In this document: positions 1 to 4,922 of the stretch, one piece after another
How the letters are laid out: the number at the start of each line of letters is the position of its first letter
Numbering within the stretch: the stretch's first letter is position 1
Assembly: GCA_002790635.1 (NCBI GenBank)
Contig: PFVN01000106.1
Coordinates: 1-5,038 of the forward strand
Source: Candidatus Moranbacteria bacterium CG_4_9_14_3_um_filter_42_9
GTDB taxonomy: Bacteria > Patescibacteriota > Minisyncoccia > Moranbacterales > UBA2206
Direction of reading: 5' to 3'
DNA: 5,038 nucleotides
Position numbers and translations under genes: made by a program
Notes under the pieces: generated by a model
The model's input: only the letters and a program-made list of their open reading frames with translations
What the model was told of the DNA's origin: nothing
Databases searched by the model: none

Positions 1-18
1 GGACATTACCACAGAACC

Positions 19-47
19 TTGACAATTTATAGAAATTAAAGCATAAA
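19..47 (+). promoter_or_regulatory. Sigma70-type promoter of the radical SAM/peptide cassette
   Basis: A perfect -35 box TTGACA (19-24) is followed by a 17-base spacer and a -10 box CATAAA (42-47, four of six matches to TATAAT). The predicted transcript start is near base 54, just before the AGGAGGGG ribosome binding site (57-64). The short leader suggests simple constitutive expression; no operator is obvious. No other gene is visible upstream within the window, so the cassette probably starts here. Confidence 0.55.
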
Positions 48-69
48 CTCAAAAATAGGAGGGGCGATT

Positions 70-1246
70 ATGAATGCTTATCGTTTGTCAACTGATTTTG
101 TCGATCTCGGCAAACATCTTCTTAATGTTAAGACGGGCGATCTCTATGAGGTTGATGAAAGATGTCGTAAAATTATTGAACAACTTCACAAAGGCATATT
201 TCTTGAAAGTAGTGTAAGGAATGTCAGATTCATGCTAGACGAAGGAATTTTAGTTTATCCGGAGGAAAATAATTCTCGGGATAAGTTCCATCTTCAGTGG
301 CACCTGCTTAATAAATGTAATCTACGGTGTAAACATTGTTATGACTATAAAAATAAGGTCAGTCCGCTAACATTCGAGCAAATGATAAGAGTAGTTGATG
401 ACTATGTGTTGTTCATAAAAAAGCTAGGCATGGATGGCGAGATTTCGTTAACTGGCGGTGAGCCGATGATCTTTGATCGTCTAACTGAACTTGTTGAGTA
501 TATAAAGAGCAGGGATGTTTTTATCGCCACCTATATACTTACGAATGGAACCATACCATTTTCTAATCAACACATAAAATTGTTTAAAGACAATGATATT
601 GGTATTCAGATAAGTCTGGATGGGACTAAGACAACAAACGATAAAATACGTGGCAAGGGAGTTTATGAGAGATGTCTTTCCAATCTTTCTCTTTTGATAA
701 AAAATAAAATAAGGGCTTCAGTACACCATGTGATCATGAAAAAAAATATTGATGACGTACCTTTTTTTATATCTGCAATGGATAAAGTTGGAGTAAAAAG
801 GATTAACTTCTCATCCCTAGTGCCAATAGGGCCAGGAGCCAAAGAGCAATCAATTTCCCCCGAGGAATCAAAGCGAATTACTGAATGGATGATTGAGTTT
901 CAGAAAGATGTCAAAGTCAGTATAGTCGGGCAAAGGCCAACCTGGGCGCTTGTCGGCAGCGAGGGATTTTGCCCTGTAGGGTATAAAACCCTAACGCTTT
1001 ATGCGGATGGGAAATTTATGCCCTGTCGGAGACTACCCATTATCATCGGTGATGCCCGAACTGATACTTTCTTCAAGGTCTGGTTTACCTCAGAATTTCT
1101 AAAAAAAAATGAGAGAAAGAGAAAAATATGTTGATGTATGCGGAATTTGTTCCAAGGCCTCTGAATGTGGCGGCTGCAGAGCAATAGCTAATGCAGTTTA
1201 TGGCGACCCCTTTGCCCGCGATCCATCATGCTGGCTTGTGAAGTAG
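70..1246 (+). CDS. Radical SAM/SPASM peptide-modifying enzyme, interrupted by a +1 frameshift at a nine-A run
   Basis: This is a radical SAM enzyme with a C-terminal SPASM domain, the class that matures ribosomal peptides. The ATG at 70 is set by AGGAGGGG five bases upstream. Residues 1-65 look like a small PqqD-like peptide-binding domain (inferred). The radical SAM core has the 4Fe-4S motif C83-x3-C87-x2-C90 and GGEP at 129-132. The SPASM domain begins with C301, G314 and C319, in the C-x12-G-x4-C pattern. The opening frame then stops at 1132-1134 (354 aa). The next frame continues without a stop to TAG at 1244-1246 and supplies CGIC, CGGC and CW, five more cysteines in the expected C-x2-C-x5-C-x2-C...C arrangement, as well as the conserved GDPFARDP stretch. 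Removing one A from 1101-1109 gives a continuous 391-residue protein. The shift must fall between about 1103 and 1131, because the second frame has a stop at 1100-1102. The likely substrate is the Cys-rich peptide at 1304-1387. The family is certain; the exact chemistry is not. Confidence 0.88.
1101..1109 (+). other. Homopolymer A9, presumed frameshift or slippage site
   Basis: Nine consecutive A sit exactly where the reading frame of the radical SAM gene must change. With eight A the codons run CTA AAA AAA ATG AGA GAA and the SPASM domain reads through. With nine A translation ends 23 residues later, counting from the tract. Runs of this length are known sites for sequencing indels, RNA polymerase slippage and phase variation; the sequence alone cannot choose among them. 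An ATG in the shifted frame at 1109-1111 could in theory start a 45-residue C-terminal fragment, but no ribosome binding site supports it. Confidence 0.7.
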
Positions 1247-1287
1247 AAATAAGTCACGTTATATTGAGTAGTATATGTCACTATAAG

Positions 1288-1296
1288 AAAGGAGGT
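1288..1296 (+). promoter_or_regulatory. Strong ribosome binding site of the Cys-rich peptide gene
   Basis: AAAGGAGGT is an almost full complement of the 16S rRNA 3' end and lies seven bases before the ATG at 1304. It fixes the start of a gene too short for most gene finders and predicts translation at least as strong as that of the enzyme upstream, as expected for a precursor peptide needed in excess. Confidence 0.8.
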
Positions 1297-1303
1297 GGTG
1301 GTT

Positions 1304-1387
1304 ATGAAGAAGGTCCCATTGACCGTTCTTCAGCCGAGTGTTAAATCTTCTGCATGCACATGCTGCTGCTGCGGAGGCCCACTGTAA
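1304..1387 (+). CDS. Cys-rich RiPP precursor peptide, 27 residues, core CTCCCCGGPL
   Basis: The gene encodes 27 residues: MKKVPLTVLQPSVKSSA followed by CTCCCCGGPL, then TAA. Five cysteines fall within six positions (18, 20-23), all encoded by TGC. The first 17 residues have no Cys and look like a short leader; the last ten look like the core. It lies 57 bases downstream of the radical SAM/SPASM gene on the same strand, has its own strong ribosome binding site, and is followed by a hairpin terminator, so the two genes probably form one transcript. A small peptide with a dense Cys cluster beside a SPASM enzyme is the standard signature of a radical SAM-modified peptide (sactipeptide- or ranthipeptide-like thioethers, or another Cys modification). 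I do not recognise it as a named precursor family. No protease, transporter or immunity gene is present in the window. A metal-binding peptide is the main alternative. Confidence 0.8.
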   Translation: MKKVPLTVLQPSVKSSACTCCCCGGPL

Positions 1388-1395
1388 GCAGCAAC

Positions 1396-1427
1396 AAAAG
1401 GGGGAATCGCGAACCGCGATTCCCCCT
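1396..1427. terminator. Shared intrinsic terminator between the peptide cassette and thrS
   Basis: A perfect 12-base-pair stem (GGGGGAATCGCG at 1400-1411, CGCGATTCCCCC at 1415-1426) closes a three-base AAC loop. On the minus strand it is followed by TTTTGTTG and lies 20 bases past the thrS stop, so it fits best as the thrS terminator. On the plus strand it starts 13 bases after the peptide stop but is followed by only TCAATCATTTCT, so it would end or stabilise the cassette transcript less efficiently by itself. Confidence 0.85.
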
Positions 1428-1446
1428 CAATCATTTCTAAAGCAAT

Positions 1447-3177
1447 TTATTTCTTATCAGCAATTTCTTTTTTTATCCTTTCAACAAAATCTTCTAATTT
1501 TATCATTCCTTCATCACCCTTATCGCGATAGCGGACGGCGACAGATTTTGCGTCCATTTCTTTTTCTCCGACAACTAGCATATATGGTATTTTTTGCTTC
1601 TCGCCGTTTCTGATTCTTTTCCCAAGAGATTCATTGATGGCGTCTATTTCGGATCGAATGCCAGCAACTTTTAATTTTTCCAAAACCTCTTTCGCGTATT
1701 TTCCGAATTTTTCTTCCGAAATTGGAATAATCAGGGCTTGAATAGGGGATAGCCAGACAGGAAAAGCACCGGCGTAGTGTTCGGTTATGATGCCTATAAA
1801 TCTTTCCAGAGATCCAAAAATAGCTGCATGGATTATCACGGGAGCTTTTCTACTTCCATCTGAGTCAATGTATTCTAATTCAAATCTTTGGGGAAGTTGA
1901 AAATCCAATTGAATAGTAGCCAATTGCCATTTTCTGCCCAGAGCATCCTTAATGTCTATATCTATTTTTGGTCCATAAAAAGCACCATCTCTTTCTTTTA
2001 CCTCATATTTTATTTCTTCTTTCGCCAAGGCGTTTTTTAAGTCAGTTTCCGCCTCGTCCCAAGTGTTAATTTCTCCCAAAAAATCATCCGGTCGGGTAGA
2101 GAGAAAGAATGCTGGCTCTATTTCGAAAACTTTATAATATTCCTTGACCATCTTCAATAGGCTGACGATCTCCTCCTCTATCTGTCTTTCTGCCACAAAA
2201 ATATGAGCATCATCCTGGGTAATCGCGCGCACTCGAAAAAGACCGTTAAGCTCGCCTGATTTTTCGTTACGCAATACTCGGCCAATTTCTGTGTAGCGAA
2301 GAGGCAGTTCCCTGTAGGATCTTTGTCTAGTTTGGTAAATCTTGATATTGAACGGGCAATCCATCGGTTTTAGGCAGTAAGTTTCTTTTTCAACATCAAA
2401 ATAAAACATCGAGTCTTTGTAATGATCCCAATGACCGGATTTTTTCCAAAGGATATTTTTTGCCAGTTGAGGCGTTTGGATTTCTAAACCGCCATACTTT
2501 TTGCGGATGCTCTTCCCAAAATTTTCCAGTTCGTTCCAGATAATCATTCCTTTTGGATGCCAGAAAGCCGATCCAGGCGCTTCCGAATGAAAAGAAAATA
2601 AATCCAATTCTCTGCCCAACTTTTTATGATCTCTCTTTTCTGCTTCTTCCATCATGTGCAGATATTCCTTCAATTCTTTTTTTGATTCAAATACTACGCC
2701 GTAAACCCGCTGCATCTGCTTGTTTTTTTCATCCGCTCTCCAATAGGCGCCGGAAATTTTGGTTAATTTGAAAGCCTCCGGATTAATATCTTTTGTGGAG
2801 GCGACATGCGGACCTGCGCAAAGATCGACAAATGGTCCGGCTTTATATATGCAGATCTGTTCGTTTTCTTTTTCCAAATCATCAATGAGCTCCAGTTTGT
2901 AAGTCTGGCCTAATTTTTTAAAATCAGTTTTAGCGGCCGCAGTAGAAATTTTTGCCTCTTCAAATTTATATCCGACTTTAATAATGGCGCGCATCTTTTC
3001 TTCCAAAAGCGGCAGGTCTTCTGGAATGAGCGTCCGGGGCAGGTCAAAATCATAATAAAAGCCGTTTTCTATGGCTGGTCCGGTTCCAAACTTAGTTTCC
3101 GGAAACATTTCCAATACAGCGGCAGCCATAACATGGGCCGTGGAATGTCTCAAAATTTCTGGTTTATTTGCTGGCAT
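1447..3177 (-). CDS. thrS: Threonyl-tRNA synthetase lacking the TGS domain
   Basis: This enzyme charges tRNA-Thr with threonine in the cytoplasm. The 576 residues hold the editing domain first, with its metal-site residues H11, H15, C120 and H124 (motifs HSTAH and DLCAGPH). The class II catalytic core follows, with zinc ligands C274 (MDCP), H325 (DDAHIF) and H450 (IIHAAIFGS), a motif 2 region around residues 296-325 (GRVLRNE), and motif 3 GSLERFIG at 455-462. The anticodon-binding domain runs from about 475 to the end. The common bacterial form has about 640 residues, and the missing part is the N-terminal TGS domain of roughly 60 residues. The absence is real at this locus: an in-frame TAA (3189-3187) sits four codons before the ATG. 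No Shine-Dalgarno sequence precedes the start; the promoter position suggests a leaderless message. The gene ends at a strong hairpin terminator and converges on the peptide cassette. Confidence 0.97.
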   Translation of the reverse strand: MPANKPEILRHSTAHVMAAAVLEMFPETKFGTGPAIENGFYYDFDLPRTLIPEDLPLLEEKMRAIIKVGYKFEEAKISTAAAKTDFKKLGQTYKLELIDDLEKENEQICIYKAGPFVDLCAGPHVASTKDINPEAFKLTKISGAYWRADEKNKQMQRVYGVVFESKKELKEYLHMMEEAEKRDHKKLGRELDLFSFHSEAPGSAFWHPKGMIIWNELENFGKSIRKKYGGLEIQTPQLAKNILWKKSGHWDHYKDSMFYFDVEKETYCLKPMDCPFNIKIYQTRQRSYRELPLRYTEIGRVLRNEKSGELNGLFRVRAITQDDAHIFVAERQIEEEIVSLLKMVKEYYKVFEIEPAFFLSTRPDDFLGEINTWDEAETDLKNALAKEEIKYEVKERDGAFYGPKIDIDIKDALGRKWQLATIQLDFQLPQRFELEYIDSDGSRKAPVIIHAAIFGSLERFIGIITEHYAGAFPVWLSPIQALIIPISEEKFGKYAKEVLEKLKVAGIRSEIDAINESLGKRIRNGEKQKIPYMLVVGEKEMDAKSVAVRYRDKGDEGMIKLEDFVERIKKEIADKK

Positions 3178-3183
3178 ATGCCT

Positions 3184-3212
3184 ATTTTAAGAGAAGAAGA
3201 GCAATTAGTCAA
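3184..3212 (-). promoter_or_regulatory. Near-consensus thrS promoter giving a leaderless mRNA
   Basis: On the minus strand a -35 box TTGACT (3212-3207, five of six) and a -10 box TAAAAT (3189-3184, five of six) are separated by exactly 17 bases. Only six bases lie between the -10 box and the ATG at 3177, so the predicted start of transcription falls on or next to the A of the start codon. There is no room for a T-box, an operator-type leader or a ribosome binding site, so the leader-based control known for thrS in other bacteria cannot operate here. Confidence 0.7.
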
Positions 3213-3296
3213 TCCAGTGAAATTTTTTGCTTAGCTCGCGGTAATAATTAATAAAGCCGCCGAGGGCTGTGTTTTGGTCGGGCTAAAGAAAAATTT

Positions 3297-3737
3297 ATGC
3301 TAAAAAAAATATCAAAATCGGAAGATGAATGGATGGATGAATTGACTCCGGAGCAATTTCGCATAATGCGGCTCAAAAAAACGGAGCCCCCTTTTTCAGG
3401 TGAGTATTTAGGGGTGGATGAAGAAGGCATTTATCGGTGCGCTGCCTGTGGTAATAAATTATTCAGTTCAAAAAATAAATATGATTCTGGAACTGGCTGG
3501 CCGAGCTTTTACGAAGCATTCAACGATGGGCATATCGAGATTGGAATTTATTCTCCTCATGGCACGGAAGTGCTCTGCGGTCAATGCGAATCTCATTTAG
3601 GACATGTTTTTGAAGACGGTCCGAAACCGGCTGGCAAAAGGTATTGTATAAATTCGACGGCTCTAAAGCTTGACCAATCTGTGAGGGAATATGCCAAAAA
3701 AGGTAGCCGAGAGGATTACTACGGAACACCTGCGTGA
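3297..3737 (+). CDS. msrB: Peptide-methionine (R)-S-oxide reductase MsrB
   Basis: MsrB repairs oxidised proteins by reducing methionine-R-sulfoxide. The 146-residue protein is a full single-domain MsrB. It has TEPPFSGEY at 29-37, two zinc-binding CxxC pairs (C48/C51 and C94/C97), GTGWPSF at 65-71, HLGHVFEDGP at 100-109 with H100 and H103, and the catalytic cysteine C117 in RYCINSTAL. In many MsrBs, including that of E. coli, a resolving cysteine sits in the SGCGWPSF motif; here it is Thr66, so regeneration must use another thiol or thioredoxin directly. The ATG at 3297 is taken because it gives the usual N-terminal length, but only a weak purine stretch (AAAGAAAAA) precedes it. The gene diverges from thrS across 119 bases, is not fused to msrA, and ends with the tandem stops TGA TAA. 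I saw no convincing promoter in the gap on this strand. Confidence 0.96.
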   Translation: MLKKISKSEDEWMDELTPEQFRIMRLKKTEPPFSGEYLGVDEEGIYRCAACGNKLFSSKNKYDSGTGWPSFYEAFNDGHIEIGIYSPHGTEVLCGQCESHLGHVFEDGPKPAGKRYCINSTALKLDQSVREYAKKGSREDYYGTPA

Positions 3738-3754
3738 TAAAAACCCGAATAAAT

Positions 3755-3760
3755 TATAAT
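3755..3760 (+). promoter_or_regulatory. Possible -10 box for the DUF378 gene
   Basis: A perfect TATAAT lies 18 bases after the msrB stop and 32 bases before the GTG start at 3793. No good -35 box is found 16-18 bases upstream, so this is a weak call. The DUF378 gene could also be read through from msrB, since no terminator separates them. Confidence 0.35.
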
Positions 3761-3777
3761 GAAAAAAATAATGCTGA

Positions 3778-3786
3778 AAGGAGGTG
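3778..3786 (+). promoter_or_regulatory. Ribosome binding site that fixes a GTG start
   Basis: AAGGAGGTG lies six bases before the GTG at 3793. An upstream in-frame GTG at 3784 overlaps this binding site and so cannot be the start it serves. The protein therefore begins MKKLNGLDW, not MTSVKKLNG. Confidence 0.8.
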
Positions 3787-3792
3787 ACGAGC

Positions 3793-4008
3793 GTGAAAAA
3801 ATTGAACGGACTTGATTGGGCGGCCTTGATACTTTCCATTGTCGGAGCTGTCAACTGGGGACTGGTCGGCGCTTTTAATTTTAATCTGGTGGACGTTATT
3901 TTTGGCAGCTGGCCGGTGATCGTGAGGATTGTCTATGTTTTCGTAGGAGCATCTGGGATTTTAGTTTTGGTCAATGTCGGAAAAGGTGGGGAAACGAAAG
4001 AATTATAA
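3793..4008 (+). CDS. DUF378 family small membrane protein
   Basis: This 71-residue protein matches the DUF378 family of small bacterial membrane proteins, whose function is not known. The family hallmark is an opening like MKKLNGLDWAALIL followed by GAVNWGLVG, here at residues 18-26. Two membrane segments are visible, at about 8-27 and 43-61, joined by a short loop containing FNFNLVDVIFGSWP. The tail after residue 62 is polar (KGGETKEL). The GTG start is preferred over an in-frame GTG nine bases upstream because of the ribosome binding site position. The gene follows msrB by 55 bases and is closed by a terminator-like hairpin, so it is probably expressed alone or with msrB. Confidence 0.88.
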   Translation: MKKLNGLDWAALILSIVGAVNWGLVGAFNFNLVDVIFGSWPVIVRIVYVFVGASGILVLVNVGKGGETKEL

Positions 4009-4031
4009 TAAATTCATATCGGAATATGACA

Positions 4032-4056
4032 GGAGGTGATATACCCCCGTTTTTTT
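4032..4056 (+). terminator. Likely intrinsic terminator after the DUF378 gene
   Basis: GGAGGT (4032-4037) can pair with ACCCCC (4043-4048) around a five-base GATAT loop with one A-C mismatch, and seven T follow (4050-4056). It lies 23 bases after the DUF378 stop. The stem is short, so efficiency is uncertain. Its left arm also spells an excellent ribosome binding site (AGGAGGTGAT), but no start codon lies at a usable distance. Confidence 0.5.
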
Positions 4057-4083
4057 GCTTGTTTGTTTGTTTCAGGGTAAAAT
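4055..4083 (+). promoter_or_regulatory. Probable promoter for the membrane protein gene at 4096
   Basis: A -35 box TTGCTT (4055-4060, four of six) and a -10 box TAAAAT (4078-4083, five of six) are exactly 17 bases apart. The predicted transcript start is near 4090, only about six bases before the ATG at 4096. The -35 box overlaps the end of the T-tract of the preceding terminator, a very compact arrangement. Confidence 0.5.
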
Positions 4084-4095
4084 AAAGATAAGCAT

Positions 4096-4401
4096 ATGGA
4101 CTTAGAAAATTTTTTAAGCGTGCCGATTCAAGCTGTCCAAGGAGTTGTTTTCACGCCAATATTAATGCTGGTCGCGATTTTTTCCTTCCTATTCTTATTG
4201 GTCATTTATCATTGGAGCGGACTGGCGGAAAAAGTGGAAAACTTGACTATTGGTAAAAAAGCTCTGGTTTTTATTTTTGTTGCGCTGATTATCTTTATTT
4301 TTTATTATATTTTTTACAAAGCCGGAAAGTTCGATGAAATCATGGATAACTCAATCTTCAAAATTATTACCGAAAAAATCGACGACTTCGTTAATCGCTG
4401 A
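4096..4401 (+). CDS. Hypothetical two-helix membrane protein
   Basis: The 101-residue protein has two clear hydrophobic segments, at about 20-39 (TPILMLVAIFSFLFLLVIYH) and 56-74 (ALVFIFVALIIFIFYYIFY). They are separated by a polar loop of about 16 residues (SGLAEKVENLTIGKK), and a charged amphipathic tail runs from about 79 to the end. I do not recognise the family and assign no function. No Shine-Dalgarno sequence precedes the ATG (only AAAGATAAG), but a promoter ends 12 bases upstream, so the message should have almost no leader. Length, clean hydrophobic pattern and absence of a competing frame support a real gene. Confidence 0.75.
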   Translation: MDLENFLSVPIQAVQGVVFTPILMLVAIFSFLFLLVIYHWSGLAEKVENLTIGKKALVFIFVALIIFIFYYIFYKAGKFDEIMDNSIFKIITEKIDDFVNR

Positions 4402-4429
4402 TTAAAATGAAGTAAATTATTATCTGTCG

Positions 4430-4612
4430 ATGAACTTGTTTTTAAATGATTCGAAAAATAAACACAAAGATTTAATAAAGAAAGTACTCGAAAGCGAAGG
4501 CAAGAGGCTAAAGTTCGCACAAGATTTAAAAGATTATATGATTCCGCCAATCAATGGAAATGATCCGTCCGGGCAAGCAAGGGACGGTTACAAGCTCCGA
4601 AGGCGGAAATAG
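4430..4612 (+). CDS. Short hypothetical protein, possibly frameshifted at its 3' end
   Basis: The frame encodes 60 residues, rich in Lys and mostly soluble and helical in the first half (KDLIKKVLESEGKRLKFAQ), then DYMIPPINGNDPSG and a basic end LRRRK. I do not recognise it. No ribosome binding site precedes the ATG; a TATTAT at 4418-4423 lies six bases upstream, the same spacing as at thrS, but no good -35 box accompanies it. A second plus-strand frame opens at 4542 and runs to TAA at 4674-4676; its end reads FYSIILSKEEAGEYLIPSM and looks equally like coding sequence. A single +1 shift between 4542 and 4612 would join them into one protein of roughly 80 residues. The gene call itself is moderate; the join is speculative. 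Confidence 0.45.
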   Translation: MNLFLNDSKNKHKDLIKKVLESEGKRLKFAQDLKDYMIPPINGNDPSGQARDGYKLRRRK

Positions 4613-4693
4613 GCAGTTTTATTCCATAATATTATCAAAAGAAGAAGCCGGAGAATATCTGATCCCTAGTATGTAAATTTTTTAAATATCAGT

Positions 4694-4861
4694 ATGAATA
4701 AAAAAATCAGGAAAATAATGAAAAATCCCCGAAGTAATTACTATGTTAACATCCCCAAGGAGGTGGTGCGCAAACTCAAGTGGCGGGAAAACCAAAAAGT
4801 GACAGTAGTTCAGGACGGGGAAACGATAATAATCCGGGATTGGAAAAAGCGAAGCGAGTAG
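4694..4861 (+). CDS. AbrB/SpoVT-type (MazE-like) DNA-binding protein
   Basis: The 55-residue protein carries one swapped-hairpin AbrB/SpoVT domain. After a basic start, NYYVNIPKEVVRKLKW (15-30) matches the family core in which a strand is followed by IPKEVVRKL, and NQKVTVVQDGETIIIRDW (33-50) gives the second half, a pair of strands around DGET. Such proteins bind DNA as dimers and act as transition-state regulators or as antitoxins that repress their own operon. No toxin gene lies beside it in the window, so a stand-alone regulator is as likely as an antitoxin. The ATG at 4694 lacks a Shine-Dalgarno sequence; the upstream bases are AT-rich (TTTTTTAAATATC). An internal ATG at 4718 would remove only eight residues. 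Confidence 0.85.
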   Translation: MNKKIRKIMKNPRSNYYVNIPKEVVRKLKWRENQKVTVVQDGETIIIRDWKKRSE

Positions 4862-4922
4862 GCAAGTTCAGGGAATAAACCAATAATTAGCCGGAATTAA
4901 TTGTATACCCGCTAAACATTAT

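Noticed and set aside
1132..1134. TGA in the radical SAM gene as a recoded glycine or other sense codon (as in Gracilibacteria/SR1)
   Set aside because: Reading through TGA in the same frame gives a short unrelated tail and does not recover the SPASM cysteines, whereas a +1 shift does. Other genes in the window also use TGA as a proper stop (msrB, the gene at 4096).
999..1184. Minus-strand 61-residue frame within the radical SAM gene
   Set aside because: It is antisense to the conserved SPASM region, and its sequence is explained by that coding constraint.
1338..1613. Plus-strand 91-residue frame starting inside the Cys-rich peptide
   Set aside because: It is out of frame with the well-supported peptide, has no ribosome binding site, crosses the terminator hairpin and runs antisense through thrS.
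2553..2771. Plus-strand 72-residue frame inside thrS
   Set aside because: It is antisense to the conserved ThrRS core, with no start signal.
3759..3815. 18-codon frame from the ATG at 3759, ahead of the DUF378 gene, as a leader peptide
   Set aside because: It has no ribosome binding site and overlaps the binding site and start of the DUF378 gene. Its composition is only what a purine-rich stretch gives by chance.
3520..3854. Minus-strand small frames opposite msrB and the DUF378 start
   Set aside because: They are antisense to a highly conserved MsrB and lack start signals.
4055..4105. TTG-initiated frame after the orphan ribosome-binding sequence
   Set aside because: The spacing from the binding sequence is about 18 bases, the frame is low complexity, and it overlaps the next gene out of frame.
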